Shown in pieces: positions 1 to 8,934 of a stretch of DNA of 55,148 nucleotides (positions within the stretch are counted from its first letter, which is position 1; every line of letters starts with the position of its first letter). This DNA comes from Candidatus Rifleibacteriota bacterium (GTDB lineage Bacteria > Muiribacteriota > Ozemobacteria > Ozemobacterales > Ozemobacteraceae). Under the pieces are notes generated by a model. That model was not told where the DNA came from. It ran no database searches and was given only the letters and a program-made list of their open reading frames with translations. The translations under genes were made by a program, and so were the position numbers. The stretch is taken from positions 1 through 55,148 of the forward strand of contig JADFXM010000047.1 of NCBI GenBank assembly GCA_015233565.1. The letters are read 5' to 3'.

Positions 1-110
1 GGATTTGGTTTGATAAAAAGTTTTCCGAAATTCGAGGTTTCCTATGATTTTACAGAGTTCTTCTGAACCTTTATTAAACGTCCGCTAGCAGCTTCTCTTC
101 TCACACTTTG

Positions 111-597
111 TTAAAAAACCTTGGAACAATAATGTGGAACAAGATTCAATCCAAGGGGACGAGGAAAAGCTTTTTTACTGTTGTAACGGCGCCAACTAGG
201 CTTCAACAGAAGGCCTTGGACTTGCTTCAAATAAAATCTGTCCAGTAACGCGCAAGACAAAATACCAGTAAAAATAGCACTCACAGCTTCTTTGGCGCCA
301 AAAGCAGCATGGAACTTTGGATTAATTCTGATTTGACCCATTATTAAGTTGACCGCACTATTTCCATTTTGACAGGAAACTTCAGTTAATTTGGTATAAA
401 CTGCGGTAGTTTCAGGACTTACATGCCCTAGATGTTCCTGAATCAGCCTTAATTGAACCCCTTCTTCAACAAAGTGAGTAGCGACGCTGTGGTGAAGCTA
501 GTGTACAGTAGCGCACTTTTGGATTTTGCATTCTTGAAGCGCTGCTTGCATCGCTTCCTGCGCACCGCCTTCGTGCATATGTTTGGTTGAGTTTTTT
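111..597 (-). pseudogene. Tyrosine recombinase remnant (C-terminal half)
   Basis: Read leftwards, this stretch encodes the C-terminal catalytic part of a phage-type integrase. The box HSVATHFVEEG is followed by the LGHVSPETTAVYTKL box, which carries the GH pair and the nucleophilic Tyr. A TAG near position 500 interrupts the frame just before the HSVATHF box, where active relatives have HTLRH, and the N-terminal half is missing. Integrases of this type commonly accompany IS91-family transposases, and an IS91-type fragment lies at 4823-5128. After the Tyr box the frame runs on with unrelated sequence to 111, so the tail may be a fusion or read-through. Non-functional as it stands. Confidence 0.75.
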
Positions 598-648
598 ATC
601 GTTTCAGCAGACTCGTTATGCGTTAAAGTAAAGTTACCAGCTGATGGC

Positions 649-724
649 AAAGAAAAAAATCATGTGTTTTCCCCAATAAAATAGTAAGAATCGACTATTT
701 TCAGTTCTTTTCAGACGAGGGATA
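649..724. repeat. Imperfect ~75 bp direct repeat, copy A
   Basis: Aligns in the same orientation with 4592-4666, with roughly 10-12 mismatches and one gap over ~75 positions. Shared blocks include AATCATGTG, TCCCCAA, AAAATAGT and TTTCAGA. It lies just right of the recombinase remnant. The pair brackets the hemerythrin, monooxygenase, methyltransferase and polyketide synthase genes and may mark ends of a former mobile element. Confidence 0.75.
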
Positions 725-805
725 CTGTTACTAATGTGAGTTTGTGCATGTTAGTGGCTGTTTAATATTCAGCTCTTTAAACAAAATAAACTCTGGCTGG
801 ACCAT

Positions 806-1190
806 ATGATCAATGACAAGATCGCAAGTGGATCTCAGCAAGATTTTTACAAGGTCGCAACCAATTTGGCAATCCATATGCACGTAGGGGAGGATGAGAT
901 ATTTTTCCCGGCTATAAAACGAGCCGCTGAGACTAGGAAAGCAGGCTCGACACCGGATCCGAAAGACAAAGAAACAATCAAGAACTCAGTTTTGAGCATC
1001 AGTGATGAGCATGATGAGATTGGTGACGCTAATAACAAGATTCGCTATCTGTCCAATGGCTTTTCTATTCCAGGAGATGTCTGCAATACCTTCGTGATCA
1101 TATCGGAAATTTAAGGAATTCGAAGAAGATCTCCACAAACATGTGCATCTCGAAAATAATATCCTTTTCCTGAAGGCAGCGAAGATGTGA
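806..1190 (+). pseudogene. RIC/ScdA-type hemerythrin-like di-iron protein, broken
   Basis: The N-terminal part of the reading frame contains HMHVGEDEIFFPAI and ISDEHDEIGD, the His and Glu helices of the hemerythrin-like domain of RIC (YtfE/ScdA) iron-sulfur cluster repair proteins. The frame stops near 1114. A second frame, from about 1110 to the TGA at 1188-1190, continues the family with EEDLHKHVHLENNILF, the last His/Glu helix. A frameshift therefore splits the gene. The N-terminal portion of RIC, including the ScdA-N region and the first His helix, is also absent; in-frame codons upstream of 806 are short and lack it. Most likely an inactive relic carried with the island. Confidence 0.75.
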
Positions 1191-1237
1191 AATATTTGAA
1201 ATTTTTTAGGGGAAATTTATCACAACCATTTTCTAAC
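1181..1237. repeat. 57 bp dispersed repeat, copy A
   Basis: Matches 25731-25786 at about 49 of 57 positions with one gap, same orientation. Shared blocks are GAAGATGTGAAATATTT, AAATTTATCA and CATTTTCTAAC. It starts at the end of the hemerythrin relic and runs into the gap before the monooxygenase gene. Its function is unknown. Confidence 0.65.
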
Positions 1238-1350
1238 GTGGTTTTTGGGGCAGGTAAATTTTCGAAGAATCTATTTTTTCACACCTTCAGCTCAACTATG
1301 AATCAGGTGTTAAACTTGGGAAAACAGGTTTACGGAATGAGGGAAGCGGT

Positions 1351-2499
1351 TTGAAAATTGCCGTGATCGGCGGCGGTATCGCTGGATTTTGTGCCGCGAT
1401 TGCTCTTGGGCGTGTTGGAGTGGATGTCGAGATCTTCGAACGCAGCCCTGCGATCCGGGAAATTGGCGCGGGGTTGAGTCTTTGGCCGAATGCGACTTAC
1501 GCACTGCGTGAGCTCGGCTTGTTGGTGCCTTATTTGAAAGTGTCCAGCAGCGTGCAAAAGATCCGGCTCATGAATCCCTCAGGCCGAGAGTGGGCGTCGG
1601 TTAGGATCATCAGCCGGGAAACTCCGTCTCTCTGCCTTGACAGGCCGGCTCTTCTTGCAGAACTGCTTGCGGCCGTGGAACCGCAACGTGTACATGTCAA
1701 CCATGAATGCACAGGCATCAGTTTGGAGTCAGAAGGCCCTCGGAAGCCCTGCGTGCATTTAGAGGGCGGCCGAACGTTGACATTCGATGCCGTTATCGGG
1801 GCCGATGGCCTGGGCTCCGTCGTGAGGCATTTTGTGACAACCCGGGCCGAACGTCCAATCTATCGGGGTTATATGATCTGGCGAGGGGTGGCCCAAATGC
1901 TGCCTTCACTTTACAATAAAGGGAATATCACGGAGACCTGGGGAAAAGGCGAGCGTTTTGGGATCATGCCTATAGGGAATGGCAAGGTGTGCTGGTATGT
2001 AACGTGCAATCAACCTGACACAGCACTTCCGCAAAGCAAAGCTGAGATACTGGAGCATTTTCGAGGATGGCATTTGCCTATCCCCAAGATCATTGCGATG
2101 ACCCCTGACTCTGCGATTGTGAGGACACCCGCACTGGATCGGCAGACAACTCGTAGTTTGACAAGGGGGCGAGTCGTGCTTATTGGTGACGCCGCGCATC
2201 CAATGACGCCAAACCTAGGTCAGGGAACCTGTCAGGCCATTGAAGATGCTCTCGTGCTTTCCCTTCTTCTGTCCCAACGAGGCTCCATTGAAACGGCGTT
2301 CAGTCGTTTCGAAAAGCTTCGGCGTGCCCGCACTGCCGCGATTGTGCTCGTTTCCCGCTGGATCGGAAGTTTCGCTCAATCAGAGAGTTTGGCGGCCCGG
2401 TTAGTACGCAATAACCTGCCCCGTTTATTCTTGTCGAGTGTTATTGAGAAAATGTTTCACGCGATCCACGACTATAGACCTGGAGCCTACCTGGGATGA
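1351..2499 (+). CDS. FAD-dependent monooxygenase (phenolic hydroxylase type)
   Basis: A 382-residue flavoprotein monooxygenase of the PHBH/salicylate hydroxylase fold. Visible motifs are the N-terminal Rossmann GGGIAG at residues 7-12, the DG motif GADGLGSVVR near residue 150, and the GD motif GDAAHPMTPNLGQG near residue 285. Such enzymes use NAD(P)H and O2 to hydroxylate aromatic rings. TTG is chosen as start because AGGGAAG sits just upstream and the Rossmann strand begins at once. The gene is clearly GC-richer than the chromosome around it. With the methyltransferase and type III polyketide synthase next door it probably hydroxylates the polyketide ring, as SrsC does in Streptomyces griseus phenolic lipid synthesis. 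The substrate is inferred. Confidence 0.85.
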   Translation: MKIAVIGGGIAGFCAAIALGRVGVDVEIFERSPAIREIGAGLSLWPNATYALRELGLLVPYLKVSSSVQKIRLMNPSGREWASVRIISRETPSLCLDRPALLAELLAAVEPQRVHVNHECTGISLESEGPRKPCVHLEGGRTLTFDAVIGADGLGSVVRHFVTTRAERPIYRGYMIWRGVAQMLPSLYNKGNITETWGKGERFGIMPIGNGKVCWYVTCNQPDTALPQSKAEILEHFRGWHLPIPKIIAMTPDSAIVRTPALDRQTTRSLTRGRVVLIGDAAHPMTPNLGQGTCQAIEDALVLSLLLSQRGSIETAFSRFEKLRRARTAAIVLVSRWIGSFAQSESLAARLVRNNLPRLFLSSVIEKMFHAIHDYRPGAYLG

Positions 2500-2541
2500 A
2501 AATTTACTACGGCGCCGCTCCGGCAATAACAAGTGCAATGT

Positions 2542-3261
2542 ATGCGACATAGTTATCCCACCTCGTTGAACTTCGAGACGCGCAGCGATGACCGCGAGCT
2601 TCTGGACGTTCCCGATCTCGATCCGGTGGAGCTGGCAGAGAGCCTGAAGGAACTGGCTGTCATCAACGCGGCCTTAGGTGGGTATGCAACGACTTTGGGC
2701 GCATTGTCCCGCCTCGTCCCGCATGGCCGTCGCGAGTTCGACGTCCTGGACGTTGGCTTAGGCGGGGGAGACACAGCGCGACGAATTGTCGAATGGGCGA
2801 AACGGCGGGATATGAGCGCACGTGTTTTCGGAATTGATCTGGCGCCGGAAGCCGTTTCCTACGCACGCTTGAGCAACGCCGGGCTGCCTGGTATTGAATT
2901 CACTGTACAGAACCTCTTCGACCTACCCCAAACAAGGAAATACGACATCGTGCATGCAGCTTTATTACTCCACCATCTTCCAGATGATGCAGCGGTAGAA
3001 GCCTTGGCCAAGATGTATGAGCTCTGTCGCTTGGGGCTGGTGATCAACGATCTTCACCGACATCCGGTTGCTTACTACTTGATTAAGTGGCTGACCACCC
3101 TTATCTCGAAGAACCGTCTCATCCTTCACGATGCACCTCTCTCGGTACTGCGCGCCTTTCATCGCACTTGCCTCAAGGATTTAGCACGCCGGGCCTCCTT
3201 GCCCACCCCCGATATTTCCTGGCACTGGGCCTTTCGTTGGAGCATGATCGTCAGAAAATAA
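2542..3261 (+). CDS. Class I SAM-dependent methyltransferase
   Basis: About 239 residues. The SAM-binding motif I is VLDVGLGGGDTARR, followed by the acidic loop FGIDLAP and the post-motif segment DIVHAALLLHHLPD. This family methylates small molecules. An ATG at 2542 is taken as start; a GTG at 2533 would add three residues, and neither has a convincing ribosome-binding site. It follows the monooxygenase by about 40 bases in the same direction and shares its raised GC, so the two were probably transferred and transcribed together. O- or C-methylation of the product of the neighbouring type III polyketide synthase is the likely role, by analogy with PKS-methyltransferase-hydroxylase clusters. 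The substrate is not shown by sequence. Confidence 0.8.
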   Translation: MRHSYPTSLNFETRSDDRELLDVPDLDPVELAESLKELAVINAALGGYATTLGALSRLVPHGRREFDVLDVGLGGGDTARRIVEWAKRRDMSARVFGIDLAPEAVSYARLSNAGLPGIEFTVQNLFDLPQTRKYDIVHAALLLHHLPDDAAVEALAKMYELCRLGLVINDLHRHPVAYYLIKWLTTLISKNRLILHDAPLSVLRAFHRTCLKDLARRASLPTPDISWHWAFRWSMIVRK

Positions 3262-3324
3262 TTTAATCACCAAAGGATGAGCAGAATTTTAGATTTTTCA
3301 CGTGTGGTTGGGGTGGATTAATTT

Positions 3325-4503
3325 CTAGGGAATTGTCTTGAATAGTGCTCCGGAAATACAGATTCCAGGACCAAATGCAAGACTCAAGATGTACTTGCTG
3401 TTCGGACTTGGCAGGTTATTTAGAATGGATTCCCAGATATGAGGAAGTGTGGCTGAGGACATATTTCCATGAACTCTTAGAATGGATTTGCTGTTTTCCA
3501 TCTGTTCATCGGACAAATGAAGGAGTGTCTGGATTTGATCGATAATCCTCGGCCCACCGGGATGGACAGCAAAGATTGCTTCCGGTCGAATCCTCTCGAA
3601 CGAAACACCGGCGCGATTGCAAAGTTCCATAAGAAATGGAAGCAGTGAAGTGGTAATTTTATTCGGAACCTCTCTTGAGAGCCCCATTTTCATACCCCAT
3701 TCAGAGCATTCCCAAGAAATCGCTTCAAGGGAATCTGGGATCAATTGTTCATGGGTTGCCATCAATTTGAGTCCAGTGCCGATTCGAAAATTGTTATTGG
3801 TGTGAGTGACTGCCGAGTATTTTATGAATCCGTCTGCAAATAAGCTTTGAACCACAATTTGTTCGGGCGAAGGATCTCCAAGTTGTACATGGATGGAGCA
3901 TACTTCGGTGTGGATTATGTCCACCCGGGTATTCTGTTTTGACGCTGTTGCTCGCTTGGATCGAGAGTTCGTGAGAAAACCTTCAGCCATCCGAACGGCA
4001 GGAACCGATGCATAACATCCCATGTGATAAGCATGGGTTACAACGGTCTTTTCGTACCAGTGATTCCGAATTACCAGCTCTTGAGCACAGCTCGGAGAGA
4101 CGTAGCCTGTACAGGTTACGTGAATAATGTGGTCGGGTGGATTTGAGGTTTCCGGATACATTTTTTTGAAGATACGTCTTCCGATCTTTTGAAAAGTTCG
4201 CGTCCGTTCAGTCATTGTTGGACCCTGCCAATTCTTATTAAAAGAAAAAAGTTCCATTTTATTCCATTCAGAGTGCGTAAAATCCTCAACCTCCACTCCT
4301 CTTGTGCTTATACGTTTCGGGGAACAAGCATATCGTTGGAACAGAACAGAGTATTCCCGATCAAGTGGGTTGTTTCGCTGACCAGGCATAGATTGTGCCC
4401 TTGAGGATTCCGCACGAGTGTGGGCATCGACGAGCCACTGAAGAGTAGACTCCTGCGAAAGCATGAATCTTGGACGAATACTTTCAAAATTGCACAGAAT
4501 CAA
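3325..4503 (-). CDS. Type III polyketide synthase (chalcone/stilbene synthase family)
   Basis: 392 residues, the normal family length. The catalytic triad is visible: Cys163 in HMGCYAS, His314 in FAVHPGGPRI and Asn347 in RVHGNMSS. These enzymes condense malonyl-CoA onto a starter acyl-CoA and cyclise the chain to alkylresorcinols, alkylpyrones or acylphloroglucinols. TTG is used as start, with GAGGG about 7 bases upstream; an ATG 13 codons later is the alternative. It is convergent with the methyltransferase (63-base gap), so it is not in the same transcript as its probable partners. Its GC is lower than that of the two partners but above the local background. Starter unit and ring type cannot be read from sequence. 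Confidence 0.9.
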   Translation of the reverse strand: MILCNFESIRPRFMLSQESTLQWLVDAHTRAESSRAQSMPGQRNNPLDREYSVLFQRYACSPKRISTRGVEVEDFTHSEWNKMELFSFNKNWQGPTMTERTRTFQKIGRRIFKKMYPETSNPPDHIIHVTCTGYVSPSCAQELVIRNHWYEKTVVTHAYHMGCYASVPAVRMAEGFLTNSRSKRATASKQNTRVDIIHTEVCSIHVQLGDPSPEQIVVQSLFADGFIKYSAVTHTNNNFRIGTGLKLMATHEQLIPDSLEAISWECSEWGMKMGLSREVPNKITTSLLPFLMELCNRAGVSFERIRPEAIFAVHPGGPRIIDQIQTLLHLSDEQMENSKSILRVHGNMSSATLPHIWESILNNLPSPNSKYILSLAFGPGICISGALFKTIP

Positions 4504-4591
4504 TTTATTCCCTCATTTAAGCGGAGTCCTGGGGACGGATCGGAAAAGCGACAGGTTCTTTCTTTTACTGAGAATTTTAACAATGCGGGGA

Positions 4592-4666
4592 AAAGAAATA
4601 AATCATGTGCTCTCCCCAAAAAAATAGTTAGAACCAACTACTTTCAGTGTTTTCAGATGAAGGATA
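4592..4666. repeat. Imperfect ~75 bp direct repeat, copy B
   Basis: Second copy of the repeat at 649-724, in the same orientation. It sits between the polyketide synthase start and the transposase remnant at 4823-5128, at the right edge of the cargo island. The bases from 4667 to 4822 hold no recognisable gene. Confidence 0.75.
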
Positions 4667-4822
4667 ATGGCCATCATCTTTGACTGAACTTTCGCCAATA
4701 GGAATTTCCCCAGTAATAAGGGGTTCGTGGAATTCCGATGAAGAGCAATATGCAACCCCCAGATGTGCAGGCTGCACTGACGGCGTATCAAGCCTAGTTC
4801 TTTCGAAACTCCTTTTTACTCG

Positions 4823-5128
4823 TTAGCTGCGCATGGATCTTTGGAACCGAAAAGCCATCTGCTTCTTTTGCCGCTTTCCCCGCGCGAAATTACTGAAGAA
4901 CGCATTATAGTTAATCGTGGATTCGCCAGGGTTTTGGAAGTGTGAACAGACGTTTATCAGCCATTCTAGAGGTGAAAATTCCTTCTTCGCTGACCCATAC
5001 TTAGATTGATAAAGCACCTTGCCTTCATTCTCCAGGTAAGTCATTCGCTCTTGAGATATAGCTGCTCGAATAATGTAGCGGGCCAGGTTTTGCATTGAGG
5101 TCTTATTCCCAGGCAATCGAGAAACCAA
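4823..5128 (-). pseudogene. IS91-family transposase fragment
   Basis: A 101-residue reading frame resembles the C-terminal part of IS91-type (Y2) transposases. The signature runs LARYIIRAAISQERMTYL, then an E-G-K-V-L-Y-x-S-K block, then EWLINVCSHFQNPGES and a SNFARGKR segment. The catalytic HUH and double-Tyr regions that lie further N-terminal in full transposases are absent, so only a relic remains. Both this fragment and the recombinase remnant at 111-597 read leftwards. IS91-like elements often carry a tyrosine recombinase next to the transposase, which supports a common origin for the two relics. Confidence 0.75.
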
Positions 5129-5239
5129 AATAGCTAATCAGATATATCGAACTAACCATTTTGCGACTTTTCAAGATATAAAATGGAGTTTTTTCCGAAC
5201 CTGGGTATATCTCATATCTTTTTCATACAATTGGAAGTA

Positions 5240-5272
5240 GGCAAAATTTTGCTTCTTAGCAAAAAATTTGCC
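5240..5272. other. AT-rich stem-loop upstream of the lipid-transport operon
   Basis: GGCAAAATTTTGC and its near-complement GCAAAAAATTTGCC form a ~13 bp stem around a TTCTTA loop, in the 250-base leader region before the gene at 5378. Neither side is followed by a T-run suited to termination, so it may be an operator or leader structure. Confidence 0.4.
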
Positions 5273-5377
5273 AAAAAAAATTTATTTTTAACTTACTCTA
5301 ATTGAATTTGAAAAATCATGCCGATAGTTATGAATGTAAGCTAATCCTTTTTTTGGAGCGGAAAAATTAAAATCTCA

Positions 5378-7063
5378 TTGAGAACTTTTTTGGTTCTTTT
5401 GCTCTTGGGGCAGATATTTCTGATTGGTGCCATCAAGGGACAAAGCTCCAATACAAATGATGAACCTGGGAAAATTGAAATTGGTATAAATACACCTGTT
5501 TCAGAAACGAATCAAATTTCTCAGGAACCCGAAATTGAACCAGACAAGGGCGTTTTTGAACAAGCTTCCGATTCTTCAAGTGAAATTCCCAACGAAGAAC
5601 AAAAAACTGCAAATAGAACAGAACCGATAGATAGAGAAAAAGATAGAGAAATAGAGAAGGAAAATCAGAGTGAAAATCAGAAGATTGAGAAGTCTGAGAA
5701 ACCTGAAAAGCTAAAGGATGAAAAGCTGGCAATAATTGAAACCAAAGAATTCGAAAATCAGAATGAAAAAACAATTCAAATTGTATTTTCAAAATTTCCC
5801 GAAATTGAGACTGTAAACTCAACAAATTCTTTGCTTCGAATTAGGATTACTCCAAAAATTGCTTCTATTATTCCTGAATTTTCCAGAATTTGTGCTGCAA
5901 ATTTAAGAAAGCACACGATTCATGAGTCACCTGACTATACCGAAATGCTCTTTTTTCCAAGAAATTTCATTTCTAAGCCTAATATTGCTACTTCTACATC
6001 TGGCTTTCCTATTCTTGAAATAACACTTCGTGATTCAGAGTGGGTTTTCCCCGTAAAACAAATGGAATATATTGAAAAGGGGCTGAATTACTATGTAGAC
6101 AGGCCTAAAACCAAACATGGTTTCTCAGATGCCTATATTTTGAAATACGATGCTTCGGAAAATGGACTTTCATTATTTCCAGTTCTTGCGAACGAAGGCA
6201 TCTGCCAAAGAGAAATTCTTTCATCCATGGCCAATCGGTATGACGCATTAGCTGCGATCAACGCTGCTTATTTTGTTCCTCCAAAAGGCGATCCTATTGG
6301 AACACTGATAATTAATAAAAGATTAATCAGTTCTCCACTGTTTAATCGATCAGTTTTTGGGATAACCCAGGAAAACCTTCCTATTTTTGGGAATCCGGAT
6401 TTTAGTGGAAATTTTATTTTTGATTCGTCATCGGTTCCCATCGATGGGATAAATCAGCCAAGGAAAGATGCGGATTTGGTAATTTATACTCCCGAGTATG
6501 GAAAATGGACGCTCACTTCGGGTGCTGGACTTGAATTGGTATTGACACAGGGACGGGTAATTGCCCTGGGAAGAGAAAACAGCCTTATTCCTCCTGATGG
6601 GGTAGTTGTGTCGACTTCAGGTGAAAAAGCTAAGATTCTTTCCAAGGTCAGATTAGGAGACAATATCCGTTTGGAGTACAGTGTAAATCAGCCCTGGAAT
6701 AGAGTAATTCATGCTGTCTGTGGTGGCCCGAGATTACTAAAAGATGGAGAAATCAAGATCAATGGCCGCCAGGAACATTTTGACTCTACAATCTGTTATG
6801 GTCGTCACCCTCGCACGGCAGTAGCCCTAACTGACAATGGCGATGTGCTTTTGATCGTTATTGACGGTCGTTCGGCAAAAAGTGCTGGGATGACTCTTGA
6901 GGAACTTGCCGCCTACATTAAAAATCTTGGCGGACGGCAAGCCATGAATCTCGATGGAGGTGGCTCTTCTTCGATGTTTGTCAAAGGAAGAATTGTCAAT
7001 CATCCATCAGATGGAAAGGAACGTCCTATTTCAAATGGTCTTGTCATTACAAAAAAAGATTAA
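5378..7063 (+). CDS. Exported phosphodiester glycosidase (NAGPA) domain protein
   Basis: 561 residues: a hydrophobic signal segment (residues 3-20), then a ~100-residue Glu/Lys-rich low-complexity region, a middle region of unknown type, and a C-terminal phosphodiester glycosidase (NAGPA/DUF2233) domain from about residue 285. Domain hallmarks are AAINAAYF, GGPRLLKDG, RHPRTAVAL, VIDGRS and NLDGGGSSSMF. The family hydrolyses phosphodiester-linked sugars and in bacteria acts on envelope polymers. TTG 5378 has GGAG about 20 bases upstream, which is a long spacing, so the start is uncertain. It is the first gene of a collinear run to 15706 and overlaps the next gene by about 29 bases, suggesting translational coupling. 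Its true substrate is unknown. Confidence 0.8.
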   Translation: MRTFLVLLLLGQIFLIGAIKGQSSNTNDEPGKIEIGINTPVSETNQISQEPEIEPDKGVFEQASDSSSEIPNEEQKTANRTEPIDREKDREIEKENQSENQKIEKSEKPEKLKDEKLAIIETKEFENQNEKTIQIVFSKFPEIETVNSTNSLLRIRITPKIASIIPEFSRICAANLRKHTIHESPDYTEMLFFPRNFISKPNIATSTSGFPILEITLRDSEWVFPVKQMEYIEKGLNYYVDRPKTKHGFSDAYILKYDASENGLSLFPVLANEGICQREILSSMANRYDALAAINAAYFVPPKGDPIGTLIINKRLISSPLFNRSVFGITQENLPIFGNPDFSGNFIFDSSSVPIDGINQPRKDADLVIYTPEYGKWTLTSGAGLELVLTQGRVIALGRENSLIPPDGVVVSTSGEKAKILSKVRLGDNIRLEYSVNQPWNRVIHAVCGGPRLLKDGEIKINGRQEHFDSTICYGRHPRTAVALTDNGDVLLIVIDGRSAKSAGMTLEELAAYIKNLGGRQAMNLDGGGSSSMFVKGRIVNHPSDGKERPISNGLVITKKD

Positions 7064-8933
7064 CTTCAGACTTCTAGTGATTTTTTATTTGCTCATTTCT
7101 GTAATTTCCTCTGCCCAGGGGAATACTCATGACGACATTCTTCCGATCAAAGATATCAAAACCGGGATGAAAGGTATTGGAAAGACTGTTATCCAGGGAA
7201 AAGAAATTGAAACATTTAATGTCGAGGTAATGGGAACTCTGGTTAACAATAAGATAAACGACAACGTTTTGATAACAGGAAAATCAATTCTAGTGAGGGT
7301 TTCAGGAAAAGTAATTTCTGATGCAGGTGGAATAGCTGCAGGAATGAGCGGAAGTCCAATTTATATCAATGGGAAAATAATTGGTGGATTGAGTTCTGGA
7401 TGGGTTATGACCGATCACACTGTTGGGCTTGTAACTCCTATCGAAGAAATGCTGGAAATATGGGATTATCCCTTGCAAACTTGTCTTCCCGAAAATTACA
7501 TTAAATGGAACTGCGAAAACCCAATCGAATTGGCAGGGAAAAGAATTGAAAGTATTTGGGAAGTTGGAGATCCCGATAGCATTTCCCAACTTCCCGTTTC
7601 AGGTTCAGATTTGGTATTTGCAAGAGCTGCTGCACCAGCTGTTATTCAAGGATTATGGGGAAAAGCGGCTGATCTACTGACCAGCAAATTTAAGAAAAGA
7701 GGAATTCAGGTTGTTGCTGATCCCATGGACAGCAAAAGGGGAGACTCGCCATTACCGTTGTCCCCGACTTCTGAGGTTGCTTCAGGATCCGCTCAGGCGA
7801 CTGACACTGTTGAACCCGGAATGGCAGTTGGAGTTCAACTTGCAAGGGGTGACATTAACCTTACAACATTAGGGACTCTTACATATCGGGATGGAAAAAA
7901 AGTTCTGGCATTTGCTCACTCCTTTTTGAAAAAGGGAAATGTGGCATATCTTATGACTCAGGCGCATATCTATCACTGTTTTTCCAGCGTTCAGATGCCT
8001 TTCAAGATCGGTGCCCCGACCGAAAATCTTGGGATCATTACTCAAGACCGAGAAAAAGGAATTGCAGGGGAAATAGGACGTTTTCCGGCAATGATTCCTA
8101 TTCAGCTTGATATGACTGATAAAGATTTGAAACGAACCCGTTCAATTAATTTTCAGGTTGTTAAAGATCCAGGAGTGTTGTCTACCGTATTGGAATCAAC
8201 TCTTTTACAGGCCATAGAGGGAGTAATCGACAGATCAGGTGAGGGAACCGCATTGTTGTCAATAAGTTTGGATGCTGCAAATTCCAAAGGAGCAAAATAC
8301 AATCTTCACAAAGAAAATCTCTTCTATTCCAAGGCGGATATCGTGAATTCCTTGATCAACGAAGTCAATAACCTTGTTGAGTCCATTATTGAAAATGAAA
8401 TCGAAGAGGTGACCCCTTCGAAGATTTCTCTCAAGGTCGAAGTGGAAAATAAGCGCAAAACAATGACAATAGAAAAAGTGGAAGTGAAAAATAGTTCCGT
8501 GACTCCGGGTGGAAATCTTGAAATTTGGGTTACTCTGAGACCTTATCGCGAAAAAAGCCTTGTGCAAAAGGCAAAATTACCTATTCCCTCAAATATTGGA
8601 AAGGAAAACCTGAGATTGACCGTTTTTGGAATTTCCAGCCGAAATCAGGATAATGATGGAGAACCTGGCGGGGGAGGTGAACAAGTTCCACCCAAGCAAA
8701 CAACAAAACCCGTAAAAGAACTCAAATTGGATGAACCTCCCAGAGAAAATTTTGACCAGATTGTCCAGGAATGGTCAGAATCACCCAAGAATTCTGATCT
8801 TCTATTTCAACTTTCAGCGGAAGATGATCCGGAAAAGAAGATCAAGTTTTCAGGAAAAGATCATCATGTGATTCCAACAACCTGGGTAATTCAGGGAAGT
8901 GTTGATACAGTTATCTCACTAAGTGAGGATTAG
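7035..8933 (+). CDS. SpoIVB-like S55 family serine peptidase, exported
   Basis: About 632 residues with an N-terminal signal segment (LLVIFYLLISVISSAQG). The S55 peptidase region holds DIKTGMKGIGKTV and AGGIAAGMSGSPIY near residue 105; the GMSGSP loop carries the serine nucleophile in SpoIVB. Further S55-like segments are LGTLTYRDGKKVLAFAHSF and FKIGAPTENLG, and the last ~200 residues are a beta-rich domain of unknown kind. ATG 7035 is favoured over upstream ATGs because it places the signal peptide at the N-terminus. No sporulation genes are seen nearby. Its place directly before mlaE hints at an envelope role, but SpoIVB-like proteins of non-sporulating diderms are functionally unassigned. 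Confidence 0.8.
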   Translation: MVLSLQKKINFRLLVIFYLLISVISSAQGNTHDDILPIKDIKTGMKGIGKTVIQGKEIETFNVEVMGTLVNNKINDNVLITGKSILVRVSGKVISDAGGIAAGMSGSPIYINGKIIGGLSSGWVMTDHTVGLVTPIEEMLEIWDYPLQTCLPENYIKWNCENPIELAGKRIESIWEVGDPDSISQLPVSGSDLVFARAAAPAVIQGLWGKAADLLTSKFKKRGIQVVADPMDSKRGDSPLPLSPTSEVASGSAQATDTVEPGMAVGVQLARGDINLTTLGTLTYRDGKKVLAFAHSFLKKGNVAYLMTQAHIYHCFSSVQMPFKIGAPTENLGIITQDREKGIAGEIGRFPAMIPIQLDMTDKDLKRTRSINFQVVKDPGVLSTVLESTLLQAIEGVIDRSGEGTALLSISLDAANSKGAKYNLHKENLFYSKADIVNSLINEVNNLVESIIENEIEEVTPSKISLKVEVENKRKTMTIEKVEVKNSSVTPGGNLEIWVTLRPYREKSLVQKAKLPIPSNIGKENLRLTVFGISSRNQDNDGEPGGGGEQVPPKQTTKPVKELKLDEPPRENFDQIVQEWSESPKNSDLLFQLSAEDDPEKKIKFSGKDHHVIPTTWVIQGSVDTVISLSED

Positions 8934-8934
8934 A

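Noticed and set aside
5433..5825. 130-codon leftward frame opposite the glycosidase gene
   Set aside because: It lies antisense to the Glu/Lys-rich linker of a supported gene, and its Phe/Leu-rich translation is the mirror of that composition.
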